Shown here: piece by piece, positions 1 to 6,944 of the stretch
Numbering within the stretch: the stretch's first letter is position 1
Layout of the letters: the number at the start of each line of letters is the position of its first letter
Assembly: GCA_008636095.1 (NCBI GenBank)
Contig: VSJD01000054.1
Location: forward strand, 1 to 17,560
Source of the DNA: Kiritimatiellota bacterium
Lineage (GTDB): Bacteria > Verrucomicrobiota > Kiritimatiellia > JAAZAB01
Direction: 5' to 3'
DNA length: 17,560 nt
The notes under the pieces: model-generated
What the model was told of the DNA's origin: nothing
Seen by the model: only the letters and a program-made list of their open reading frames with translations
Database searches by the model: none
Translations under genes and position numbers: made by a program

Positions 1-382
1 ATCGCGCGGTGCCATCCAGCAGAAATTCATCGCTCTTCATCTTAAAGAGCGCGCCGACGGCATATTCCCGGCCCTCCCGTACCGCCTGCAAAATGCCGGC
101 AACCTGGTCGCTGGTTAGATTGCCATACACGATCCGGGGCTTTCCCGGCCGATAGATATCCAGCAAGGGCTCCTCTTCGCACAGTCCGATACAGCCGACG
201 CGGACAACGGACCAGCCGTCTTCCGGCCGCAGGTTGTTCCGGACAGCCGCCAGGACTGAATCGGCACCGCACGCCAGGCCACAAGAGCCGATGCCGACGC
301 CGATACGGACGCCGTCCGGATACAGGCGCTTCAGGCCCGCCTGTTTGAGCAAGTCTAAATCCTGGAGCTTCGTAATTTTCAC
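1..382 (-). CDS. NuoF/HydB-type NADH-binding subunit, amino-terminal part (runs off left edge)
   Basis: Translating the minus strand from a GTG at 382-380 gives 127 residues with no stop before the window edge, so only the start of the gene is present. The visible part matches the thioredoxin-like [2Fe-2S] domain that precedes the FMN/NADH domain in NuoF-type subunits of bifurcating hydrogenases and formate dehydrogenases: Cys34 and Cys38 (SCGLAC), then Cys64 and Cys68 ([10 protein letters not shown]). The last residues (about 107-127, up to [14 protein letters not shown]) look like the linker entering the main domain. The GTG overlaps the TGA of the preceding gene by 4 bp (GTGA, 379-382), indicating translational coupling, and there is no usable ATG upstream. 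In this family the subunit oxidises or reduces NAD(H) through FMN and passes electrons to the NuoE partner, which is encoded immediately upstream. The NADH and FMN motifs lie outside the window, so the family call rests on the first domain and on context. Confidence 0.8.
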   Translation of the reverse strand, partial: MKITKLQDLDLLKQAGLKRLYPDGVRIGVGIGSCGLACGADSVLAAVRNNLRPEDGWSVVRVGCIGLCEEEPLLDIYRPGKPRIVYGNLTSDQVAGILQAVREGREYAVGALFKMKSDEFLLDGTAR

Positions 383-1263
383 GTCGGATAATCCTTCAAT
401 ATCTTCGCAATTTCCGCAGACTTGACGTTGCCGTAAATCCGCTCATCCACCTTTACAACCGGCGCCAGACTACAGCACCCGAGGCATCGGACGATTTCTA
501 GGGAAAAACGCCGGTCCGGCGTGGTTTGCCCCACGTCAATCTTCAATTCCCGCTTAAGTTCGGCAATCAACCGCGCTGAACCCCGGATATGGCACGCCGT
601 GCCGTCGCAGAGGCTGATCGTATGCCGGCCGCGCTCAATGAACGAGAACGACTTGTAAAATGTCCCGAGGCGGTACAGCCGGCTCGCGGGGATGTCAAGC
701 GTCCGGTCAAGATAGGTAATCACTTCCCGCGGCAGATAGCGAAGCCGGACGTTTACTTCCTGGAGAACGCGGATCACGGCGTTCGGCGAGGTTCCATGCT
801 TGGCCAGCAGATCATCCACCAGCGTTTTGATTTGCAGATCAATTATGACCGGCTCCTGCTCGACATCAAAACGCGGCAGGTTCCGGGTCGGACACTGCGC
901 CAGGCATAAACCGCACCCGGTGCACTTGGTCGCATCCACGTAGCGGGCTTTCTGCTTCACCTCAATTTGGAAATGTCCGGCCGACCCCGTGACGCCCTGC
1001 ACCTCGGCCAAAGTCAGCAGTTCGATATTCCGATGGCGGGCGGCTTCCACGAGCTTCGGCGAAAGGATGCACATGGAACAGTCGTTCGTTGGGAACGTCT
1101 TATCCAATCGCGCCATGTTGCCGCCGATGGCCGGCGTCGCTTCCACCAGGTACACCTTGAACCCGCTGTCCGCGAGGTCCAGGGCCGATTGGATGCCGGC
1201 AATGCCGCCGCCAATCACCATAACGGCGCCGGTCATTGCTTGCGATTGTCGTGATGCAATCAT
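379..1263 (-). CDS. HdrA amino-terminal module fused to NuoE-type [2Fe-2S] subunit
   Basis: A 294-residue protein with two modules. Residues 1-130 match the front of the heterodisulfide reductase flavoprotein HdrA: a Rossmann GGGIAG near 18-23, PAIGGNM near 44-50, the HdrA signature [10 protein letters not shown] near 56-65, and a ferredoxin motif with Cys114, Cys117, Cys120 and Cys124. The rest of HdrA (second half of the FAD domain, VGSR region, carboxyl ferredoxins) is absent. Residues 140-294 are a NuoE/24-kDa-type subunit with its helical bundle and [2Fe-2S] ligands Cys219, Cys224, Cys260 and Cys264. I chose the ATG at 1263 because it overlaps the HdrC stop by 4 bp (ATGA); a GTG at 1284 is the alternative. 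NuoE normally shuttles electrons to NuoF, encoded directly downstream with another 4-bp overlap. The HdrA part may act as an iron-sulfur, possibly flavin, wire from HdrC/MetVF to NuoE. Domain identity is clear; the electron path is inference. Confidence 0.88.
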   Translation of the reverse strand: MIASRQSQAMTGAVMVIGGGIAGIQSALDLADSGFKVYLVEATPAIGGNMARLDKTFPTNDCSMCILSPKLVEAARHRNIELLTLAEVQGVTGSAGHFQIEVKQKARYVDATKCTGCGLCLAQCPTRNLPRFDVEQEPVIIDLQIKTLVDDLLAKHGTSPNAVIRVLQEVNVRLRYLPREVITYLDRTLDIPASRLYRLGTFYKSFSFIERGRHTISLCDGTACHIRGSARLIAELKRELKIDVGQTTPDRRFSLEIVRCLGCCSLAPVVKVDERIYGNVKSAEIAKILKDYPT

Positions 1264-1730
1264 GATTTCAAACTCGCCAGGCACTCATCCACGCGCTGCT
1301 TTAACGCCGCGTACTTCGGACGGTCGGCCACCAGCAGGTTGGCCGCATCCCGGCGCAGTTTAAGCATTGATTCCTCCATCCGGACCAGTTCTTCCGCCAT
1401 ATCCGCCTTCACATAGCCTTCCTTGACCGCCAGGGCGCGGAGCGCCTTCATGATATCCCTGAATTTGACGTTCTGCGGGCACTTGGCGTAGCAGGCATAA
1501 CACTGGATGCACTGCCAGAGCTGAGGGGATGACAGCACCTCGCGCCGCATCCCCAGCAACACCTGGCGGATGATTTTGCGCGGATTGAAATCATCATTCA
1601 CGCTCGCCATCGGGCAGGCGGCCGTGCAGGTCCCGCAGGCATAACACAGCTTGATGTTCTCGCCGCCGGGATAGGCCGCGACATCAAACTTGAATTTCGG
1701 GTCCAAATCCTTGCTTAAAATCGTTTCCAT
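1260..1730 (-). CDS. hdrC: HdrC-like iron-sulfur subunit
   Basis: A 156-residue soluble protein with two classical [4Fe-4S] motifs: Cys29-x2-Cys32-x2-Cys35-x3-Cys39-Pro and Cys74-x2-Cys77-x2-Cys80-x3-Cys84-Pro. The spacing, the segment between them ([13 protein letters not shown], then [10 protein letters not shown]) and the short helical tail are typical of heterodisulfide reductase subunit C. In Hdr complexes this subunit carries electrons between HdrA and either HdrB or an alternative partner. A ribosome-binding site AAGGA sits 4 nt before the ATG at 1730. It is preceded by MetF (91-bp gap including the stop-to-start spacer) and coupled by a 4-bp overlap to the HdrA-NuoE fusion. No HdrB gene is visible in the window, so here it may link MetVF directly to the HdrA module, as proposed for HdrABC-MetFV complexes of acetogens. 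Confidence 0.88.
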   Translation of the reverse strand: METILSKDLDPKFKFDVAAYPGGENIKLCYACGTCTAACPMASVNDDFNPRKIIRQVLLGMRREVLSSPQLWQCIQCYACYAKCPQNVKFRDIMKALRALAVKEGYVKADMAEELVRMEESMLKLRRDAANLLVADRPKYAALKQRVDECLASLKS

Positions 1731-1761
1731 AATTCCTTCTTTCTACCCTCCGCGCTCCACC

Positions 1762-1817
1762 ATTCGAAGTTGGATGTTCGATGTTTGCTTCTCCGGTCTG
1801 TCGTCCGTCCTCTGTCC
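1762..1817. repeat. Period-7 degenerate tandem repeat between hdrC and metF
   Basis: From 1769 to 1817 the sequence reads as seven consecutive 7-mers kept in one phase: GTTGGAT, GTTCGAT, GTTTGCT, TCTCCGG, TCTGTCG, TCCGTCC, TCTGTCC; ATTCGAA at 1762-1768 may be an eighth. It lies wholly in the spacer between the metF stop and the hdrC ribosome-binding site, so it is transcribed as part of the leader of hdrC. A second tract with the same period is at 3489-3516. Function unknown; replication slippage products or structural spacers are both possible. Confidence 0.55.
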
Positions 1818-1821
1818 TCCA

Positions 1822-2781
1822 TCATTCCACCACCGGCCTGGGCACCAGCCCGGCCTTCTGCACGATCTCCCCCACCTTGCTTTCCCATTCAATTGCCATC
1901 AGGTGAATCCCGGCCACGCCCTCGATCTGGCGCAAAACCTGAATCTGCTCGACACAAATGGCAATGCCCTCCGTCTTGGGATCCTTGGATCGCTCCATGC
2001 GCTCAACATAGCTGCTGGGCAACTTGATACCGGCGACATTATCGCGCATGTGTTTTGTCATGCCCACGCTCTTGAGCGGTGTCAGCCCGGCCAGGATCTT
2101 ACAGCGCTGGTGCAACCCGCGCGCGCGCACAAGCTCCATCCAGCGCTGGAACCTCTCCATATCGTAAATGCACTGGGTCTGAATGAAATCCACGCCGGCT
2201 TCCACTTTTTTCTCCAGGCGCGTGACCCGGAACTCGAACGGATCGGCAAACGGGTTGGCGGCGGCGCCGATAAACATGCGCGGCTCATGGGGCACGGCCT
2301 TGGAGCTGGCTTTAATCTCCTCCCCGCAGGCAAATATTTTTTTATCCCGCATGTCTCGCACCATCCGGATCAACTGGATGGAGTCCAGGTCAAATACGTG
2401 CCGGGCCGTCGGGTGGTTGCCGAAGCACTGGTGATCGCCGGTCAGGCATACCAGGTTGCGGATGCCCAGCAGATAGGCGCTGAGAATATCGGCTTGCATG
2501 GCCAGCCGGTTGCGGTCACGGCAGGTCATCTGCATGACCGGCTCCAAGCCCAGATCCAGAGCCAGCTTGGAAGCGCCCAGGCTGGATACCCGGACAATGG
2601 CCGTCTGGTTATCCGTGACATTGGCGGCATCCACCCAGCCCCGCAGGTGGTTGGCCTTGGTCTTGATGATCTCCGGATCGGCGCTCTTGGGCGGCCCCAA
2701 CTCGGCAGTGACGACAAATTCCCCCGCCGCCATCAGTTTTTCCAGATTGCTTCCGGATTTGTAGGTATTTTTATCTCCCAT
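1822..2781 (-). CDS. metF: Methylenetetrahydrofolate reductase, catalytic subunit MetF
   Basis: A 319-residue TIM-barrel protein of the MetF family, which reduces 5,10-methylene-THF to 5-methyl-THF. The first conserved strand carries Glu27 in FVVTAELGPP, equivalent to the proton-donating Glu of MetF; later blocks include CLTGDHQ (substrate-binding Asp region), FIGAAANPFADP, VDFIQTQCIYDMERF and the closing GVAGIHLMAIEWE. I chose the ATG at 2781 because the conserved fold begins about 20 residues later and a G-rich stretch lies just upstream; an in-frame ATG at 2805 and longer alternatives overlapping metV would add poorly conserved residues. It follows metV after a 29-bp gap. In acetogens MetF works with MetV and needs an iron-sulfur partner rather than NADPH alone. 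The adjacent HdrC and NuoE/NuoF genes suggest the electron source here. High confidence on family; the physiological direction (acetogenic reduction or methyl oxidation) is not decided by sequence. Confidence 0.93.
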   Translation of the reverse strand: MGDKNTYKSGSNLEKLMAAGEFVVTAELGPPKSADPEIIKTKANHLRGWVDAANVTDNQTAIVRVSSLGASKLALDLGLEPVMQMTCRDRNRLAMQADILSAYLLGIRNLVCLTGDHQCFGNHPTARHVFDLDSIQLIRMVRDMRDKKIFACGEEIKASSKAVPHEPRMFIGAAANPFADPFEFRVTRLEKKVEAGVDFIQTQCIYDMERFQRWMELVRARGLHQRCKILAGLTPLKSVGMTKHMRDNVAGIKLPSSYVERMERSKDPKTEGIAICVEQIQVLRQIEGVAGIHLMAIEWESKVGEIVQKAGLVPRPVVE

Positions 2782-2810
2782 ACACCCCCACCCCCGCACT
2801 CCCATACTAA

Positions 2811-3467
2811 TTAGTCCGCCACGTCCTCCCGCGTCAGCCGGCGCGGCCCGCCGCAGTGGGTCTTGGACCAATCCCGCGGCGCTGCCACGCCCGTCAACAC
2901 ATCCAGTTTGCCCAGGGCTTTCAGCCGGTCATGAATCAACTGCCAGCCGCATTCGATGGTCTTGGGGTCCACTTCGCACATGCCGTCCTCGGAACCGCCG
3001 CACGGCCCGTTGGCAAGCGACTTGGAGCACCGGGTCACCGGGCAAACACCACCGAATACGCCGAGTTGGCAATCGCCGCAGGCCAGGCAGTTTTCCGCCC
3101 ATTTGCCGGCGGCTTCATTCGTGCCCATGAATTTTGTATTCAGCGCCGGATACACTGGCTTGTCGCCAAAAAGCCGCGCCGCCAATTGGACTCCCACCCC
3201 ACAGGCCAACGAGAGAATGGCGTCACAGGCGGTCGCTGCTTCGCGTACGGACTCGAAAAACTCAGCGTCGCACTGGCGCTCGATGGTCTGTTCCACCGTT
3301 TCGAGCTTTCCGCCCAGGCGTAAGGCCGACGCCAGGGTGGCCACTTCACGCTCGCCGCCGGCCAGGCATATCGTGACGCAGGTTCCACAACCCAGCACCA
3401 GCACCTTCCGGTGGCCCTGGAGAAATTCCAGGATTTCATCCATTGGTTTTTGTTCGGCAATAATCAT
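2811..3467 (-). CDS. metV: Methylenetetrahydrofolate reductase partner protein MetV
   Basis: A 218-residue cysteine-rich protein matching MetV, the iron-sulfur partner of MetF in Wood-Ljungdahl clusters. The first half is a Rossmann-like domain (VLVLGCGTCVTICLAGGE near 23-40, then ILSLACGVGVQ near 84-93). The second half contains the MetV cysteine cluster: Cys127, Cys130, Cys133, Cys142, Cys147, Cys156 and Cys164 (CLACGDCQLG, CPVTRC, NGPCGG). In characterised acetogens MetV forms a tight complex with MetF and is needed for activity, probably relaying electrons from the Hdr or Rnf-like partner to MetF FAD. The gene is the first of the metV-metF-hdrC-hdrA/nuoE-nuoF run and has a possible promoter about 110 bp upstream. 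No strong ribosome-binding site precedes the ATG at 3467; a later ATG (codon 9) would cut into the first helix. Confidence 0.92.
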   Translation of the reverse strand: MIIAEQKPMDEILEFLQGHRKVLVLGCGTCVTICLAGGEREVATLASALRLGGKLETVEQTIERQCDAEFFESVREAATACDAILSLACGVGVQLAARLFGDKPVYPALNTKFMGTNEAAGKWAENCLACGDCQLGVFGGVCPVTRCSKSLANGPCGGSEDGMCEVDPKTIECGWQLIHDRLKALGKLDVLTGVAAPRDWSKTHCGGPRRLTREDVAD

Positions 3468-3488
3468 CGCGCAAACTCGTTATAAAAA

Positions 3489-3516
3489 GTTCTACGTTCT
3501 TCGTTCCCGGTTCTTG
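3489..3516. repeat. Period-7 tandem repeat (GTTCnnn x4) in metV leader
   Basis: Four in-phase heptamers, GTTCTAC, GTTCTTC, GTTCCCG and GTTCTTG, stand 22 bp upstream of the metV start codon and downstream of the putative promoter, so they would be part of the metV 5' leader. Each unit begins GTTC. The same period, with similar words, occurs at 1769-1817. Confidence 0.6.
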
Positions 3517-3579
3517 GCGCCTAAATCATCAGAAACCGATAACAAAAACATGTTAATTAGGCGAACAATACTGCTAAAA

Positions 3580-3607
3580 ATATTAACGTTTATTTATGCG
3601 TTAGCAA
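3580..3607 (-). promoter_or_regulatory. Possible sigma70-type promoter for metV operon
   Basis: On the minus strand TTGCTA (3607-3602) and TAATAT (3585-3580) are separated by 16 bp, each matching four of six consensus bases. It would give a leader of about 105 nt before metV that includes the heptad repeat. The surrounding AT-rich stretch (3540-3600) is the most promoter-like part of this 366-bp gene-free spacer; evidence is motif-level only. Confidence 0.3.
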
Positions 3608-3610
3608 CTT

Positions 3611-3639
3611 GTCCGCCGTAGCTTCCTAGCGAAGGCGGA
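3611..3639. repeat. Short hairpin repeat, family A copy 1
   Basis: A 29-bp imperfect palindrome with the stem TCCGCC (3612-3617) paired to GGCGGA (3634-3639). A diverged second copy is at 10244-10273; both share GTCCGCC, TAGCT, GCGA and GGCGGA in the same order. It stands 8 bp from the large palindromic element at 3647. Recurrent intergenic hairpins of this kind resemble REP-type sequences. Confidence 0.6.
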
Positions 3640-3646
3640 TGACACC

Positions 3647-3818
3647 GTGTGTCGAATTCGGGTCCCCGAGCTTGTCGAGGGGTTCGAAAAAACAAGGCAA
3701 GCTTGGGCTGGATGTGGGCACGTCGTGCGCAGCGCTATACTCGTGTATGCGCAAGCGCGACAAGCCCGCAGACGGCCCAAGATCGCCGCCGTTTTTTTCG
3801 AACCGAATTCGAACACAC
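3647..3818. repeat. MITE-like 172-bp imperfect palindrome with a nested insertion
   Basis: The ends are inverted repeats: GTGTGTCGAATTCGG (3647-3661) against the complement of CCGAATTCGAACACAC (3803-3818), 15 of 16 aligned positions with one gap. Complementarity continues inward: TTCGAAAAAAC (3683-3693) with GTTTTTTTCGAA (3791-3802), CTTGGGC with GCCCAAG, and a centre near 3741 (GCGCTATAC/GTGTATGCGC). The left arm carries about 20 extra bases (3662-3681, containing CCCCGAGCTTGTCGAGGGG) that are absent from the right arm and are themselves palindromic, so a short repeat seems to have inserted into an older element. It fills the folD-metV spacer and has no coding potential that I trust. It could be a non-autonomous transposon remnant or act as a long RNA hairpin reducing read-through from folD. 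No target duplication is evident. Confidence 0.6.
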
Positions 3819-3833
3819 TTCCCGGAATAAACA

Positions 3834-4715
3834 TCAAATCGTCGTCCTCTTCGCCGATTCAACAGTGTTAAACAAAAGCATGGTAATGGTCATGGGTCCC
3901 ACGCCGCCGGGGACCGGCGTAATCAAACCGGCCTTTTCCTTGACAGCCTCAAAATCCACATCGCCCACCAGGCGGTAGCCGGCCTTCTTGGAGGCATCCT
4001 CCACGCGGTTAACCCCCACATCAATCACCACCGCCCCGGGCTTGATCATGTCGGCCGTAATTGTGTTGGGATGCCCGGCCGCGGCCACCACGATATCCGC
4101 CTGGCGCGTGAAATAACCGATATCCTTCGTGCCGGTGTGGCAGATGGTGACTGTGGCGTTAGCCTGGTCATTTTTTTGAACCAGCATGTTGGCCAGCGGC
4201 TTGCCGACAATGTTGCTCCGGCCGACCACAACCACGTGCGCACCCTTCAGCTTGACGCCATTGCGCACAAGCAGCTGGACCACGCCATGCGGCGTGCAAG
4301 GCAAATAGGCTTTCTGCCCAAGCACCATCCGCCCGACGTTAATCGGGTGAAATCCGTCCACGTCTTTATCCGGGTTAATGGCCAACAACACCTCGCTCTC
4401 GTTCAGATGCTTGGGCAGGGGCAACTGAACCAGGATTCCGTGAATCTTCGGGTCGGCATTCATCTTGTGCACCCGCGCCAGCAACTCGGCCTGTGAGGTC
4501 GTCGCCGGCAGGCGATTATCGTCGGAAAACAACCCGATTTCTTCGCAGGCCCGTTCCTTGGCCGTGACGTAGGATTTAGACGCCGGATCGTCCCCGACCA
4601 GGATGACGCCCAGGCCGGGCGTTACACCCCGGGCCTTAAGTTTTTGAACTTCAGCCTTCAACTCCTCGCGAATCGCAGCGGCCACCTGCTTGCCGTCAAT
4701 GATTTTTGCTGTCAT
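3834..4715 (-). CDS. folD: Bifunctional methylene-THF dehydrogenase/methenyl-THF cyclohydrolase FolD
   Basis: A 293-residue cytosolic enzyme of the usual FolD length that oxidises 5,10-methylene-THF to methenyl-THF and hydrolyses it to 10-formyl-THF, or runs in reverse in the methyl branch of the Wood-Ljungdahl pathway. Diagnostic blocks are all present in order: [14 protein letters not shown] with the catalytic Lys, [31 protein letters not shown], the dinucleotide-binding [12 protein letters not shown], and the carboxyl [13 protein letters not shown] ribosome-binding site GAGGAA lies 6 nt before the ATG at 4715, and the gene starts 22 bp after the HdrA-MvhD fusion, so the two are probably co-transcribed. 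Its position one step upstream of MetVF in the same strand order supplies the substrate for that complex. Downstream it runs into the large palindromic element at 3647-3818. Confidence 0.97.
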   Translation of the reverse strand: MTAKIIDGKQVAAAIREELKAEVQKLKARGVTPGLGVILVGDDPASKSYVTAKERACEEIGLFSDDNRLPATTSQAELLARVHKMNADPKIHGILVQLPLPKHLNESEVLLAINPDKDVDGFHPINVGRMVLGQKAYLPCTPHGVVQLLVRNGVKLKGAHVVVVGRSNIVGKPLANMLVQKNDQANATVTICHTGTKDIGYFTRQADIVVAAAGHPNTITADMIKPGAVVIDVGVNRVEDASKKAGYRLVGDVDFEAVKEKAGLITPVPGGVGPMTITMLLFNTVESAKRTTI

Positions 4716-4737
4716 GGATATTCCTCATTATTTTGAA

Positions 4738-6780
4738 TCATTCTTTCACAAACTGCAGGAACCGGCCGGATTCGAACTCGGTCAGGTGCCCGATTTTTAG
4801 CCGCGCCCCGTCAACACCGGCCTTGGTCAACATTCTTCGGAGTCGCTCCACTCGCTTGGCGCCGTGATCGGCGCCAACCAAATAGCGGCAATTTTCGCGA
4901 TGGCATCCCAAAAGCGCCACTTTTTTTGCGCCCCGTTCAAGCGCTTTCAGAACCTGACGGGCATCCACTTTTCCCAGGCAGGGCACACGAATCAAACGAA
5001 CCGCGGAACTGTATTCCGTCCGGTTGATACCGGCCAGCGTGGCCGCCGGCCAAGCGGAATGCTCGCAGGCAAACACGGTCACATCCGGTTCCGCGCCGAT
5101 ATCCGCCAGCATCTGCTCGTCGGTAAAGCGTGGCATCTGGATCGCAACCGCCGGACACAGCGTGGCGCATAATCCACAGCGTTGGCAGGCCAGCGCCGAA
5201 ACAACTGTCGTTTTGTTGGCCACATCCACGCGGATGGCGCCATGCGGACACGTGCGCAGGCACGTCAGACACAACACGCACCGATCGGGATCCACCGTGG
5301 GCGCATCCTGGGGCACGGTCACGCGCCCTGATGCGAGCAAGGCCTGAATCGCGGCGGCCGCGGCGGCGGCATCGTTCAGCGCCTCACGGAATTCGCTGTT
5401 GCCGCGCGCCACACCAACCACAAACAGTCCCGGTCGGCTGGCTTGCGTCGCGGTCAGCCATACATTATCCGCCTGCGGTGAGCTCGTCGAATCCGCCTGC
5501 GCCGCGCCTCCGGGCCCGCGCCGGATCAGATTTCCCGGCGCAGACAACCCGTCGCCGGGACATAAACGCATATCCGCCATGACCACGCATTCCACGGATT
5601 CCGTCACGACGGCCCCCACCTGGATGTCCTGGTATTCAATGCAAATTCGATTCCCGGTGGCGCTGATTTTCGGCTTGGTTTTATATCGCATGATCAGGAC
5701 ACCTGCTTCCCGCGCCCGGCGATACAGTGCTTCCAGTCCCCAGGCCGCCACGCGGATATGCCGCGCAAAGAGCAGGACCCGGCACCGTCGGCCGCGGGCC
5801 AGCCGTTCGGCAGCGGCCAAAGCAAGGGCATTGATGGCTCGTCCCTGCTCTGCAGCCAAGTCCAGGAAAATCGCCACCGATTTCGGCAGGGGCTGCTTGG
5901 CACGCAGCCGCTGTGCCAATCCGGCCAAATCCATCACCACACCCTCGGCAAGGCCCGCCGGGAATGGAAACGCCTCGAACTCGCCGCAGGCCAGCACCAC
6001 CGCTCCCGCCATCACGTTCCGCACCTGCTCCCCGGTCATGAGGGTGGCAACAAAACGGCCGACATCTCCACTTAATGATCGCAGGCCGGCGTTGCGAAGA
6101 AGGGTGATGCGCGCTTCCTGGCGGACCGCTTCCATCGTGGCGGTCACGACCTGCTGAAACGCTTTAACGGCTTCGGCACTGTCCTCGTCCAGATATCCGA
6201 AGAACTCGGCAAACCGGGTGGCATTGCACCCCAAGTCCGGTTCGCGGCTGGCCAGCGTGACCTTATGGCCCAGGCGCGTCAGGCACAGGGCCGTTTGCAT
6301 CGCCGACATGCCGCCGCCCAGAATCAGAACATCGCGATTCATGCGCTCGCGTTTGGAGGCAATTTTTTCCAGAAGTCCGGCACGTTCCACCGCCGCATTA
6401 ATTAACGCATTCGCTTTGCGGGTGGCCGCGGTGGGGTCGGCATGCACCCAGGCGCACTGTTCGCGGATATTGATACTCGTCGTAAGACCATCCTGGATAC
6501 GAACGCGCTTGAGCGCCGCGTTCAACGCCGGGTCGAAAATCTCGCGCTCGCAGGCCGCCAGGACCAATCGGTTGCTTTTTTTGGCGGCAACGGCCTTGAC
6601 CGCCCGAAGGCATCCCTTGGCATCGCACAGGCGCGAGACCATTTGCACGGTGGCCACGTTTTTTCGCGCGGCAATAGCCTTCGCCAGCGCCTGAAAATCC
6701 AAGCGCTTGGCGAGGGTCCCGGCGCAATCGCACAGGATCACACCAACACCGCCCTTGGCTTGTTTAACAGATGGGCTCAT
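4738..6780 (-). CDS. HdrA-like protein with two ferredoxin motifs fused to an MvhD domain
   Basis: A 680-residue fusion. Residues 12-140 match the HdrA amino-terminal domain (GVILCDCAG, LAACEREIFDP, INIREQCAWVH). A Rossmann GGGMSAM lies near 155-161, but the HdrA signature TFPT-x-DCSxC and the inserted ferredoxin that normally follow are missing. The carboxyl part has two ferredoxin motifs (Cys501/504/507/511 and Cys532/535/538/542), then from about 565 an MvhD/FlpD-type [2Fe-2S] domain with Cys572, Cys601, Cys626 and Cys631; the usual second Cys of the CxxC pair is Ser575. I chose the ATG at 6780; in-frame sequence upstream is intergenic repeat. MvhD normally hands electrons from hydrogenase or formate dehydrogenase to HdrA. 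Whether this HdrA still binds FAD is uncertain. Next to folD and a second HdrA-like gene it probably forms a soluble electron-transfer complex. Confidence 0.85.
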   Translation of the reverse strand: MSPSVKQAKGGVGVILCDCAGTLAKRLDFQALAKAIAARKNVATVQMVSRLCDAKGCLRAVKAVAAKKSNRLVLAACEREIFDPALNAALKRVRIQDGLTTSINIREQCAWVHADPTAATRKANALINAAVERAGLLEKIASKRERMNRDVLILGGGMSAMQTALCLTRLGHKVTLASREPDLGCNATRFAEFFGYLDEDSAEAVKAFQQVVTATMEAVRQEARITLLRNAGLRSLSGDVGRFVATLMTGEQVRNVMAGAVVLACGEFEAFPFPAGLAEGVVMDLAGLAQRLRAKQPLPKSVAIFLDLAAEQGRAINALALAAAERLARGRRCRVLLFARHIRVAAWGLEALYRRAREAGVLIMRYKTKPKISATGNRICIEYQDIQVGAVVTESVECVVMADMRLCPGDGLSAPGNLIRRGPGGAAQADSTSSPQADNVWLTATQASRPGLFVVGVARGNSEFREALNDAAAAAAAIQALLASGRVTVPQDAPTVDPDRCVLCLTCLRTCPHGAIRVDVANKTTVVSALACQRCGLCATLCPAVAIQMPRFTDEQMLADIGAEPDVTVFACEHSAWPAATLAGINRTEYSSAVRLIRVPCLGKVDARQVLKALERGAKKVALLGCHRENCRYLVGADHGAKRVERLRRMLTKAGVDGARLKIGHLTEFESGRFLQFVKE

Positions 6781-6839
6781 GGATAATTTACAATTCAATG
6801 ACAACCAAGTTAGGCCGCCAAAGACGGCAACAAAAAACA

Positions 6840-6916
<77 letters not shown>

Positions 6917-6944
6917 TCCATGCAACTTTAAAATTCCCGCAAAT

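Noticed and set aside
1762..1817. CRISPR array
   Set aside because: Units are 7 bp and contiguous, with no spacers and no cas gene in the window.
1690..2814. 374-codon open frame on the plus strand
   Set aside because: It lies antisense over metF and part of hdrC, with low-complexity His/Pro-rich translation and no recognised domain; a shadow frame.
3601..3871. Small open frames across the 172-bp palindrome
   Set aside because: They exist on both strands because of the palindrome and have no ribosome-binding site or recognisable domain.
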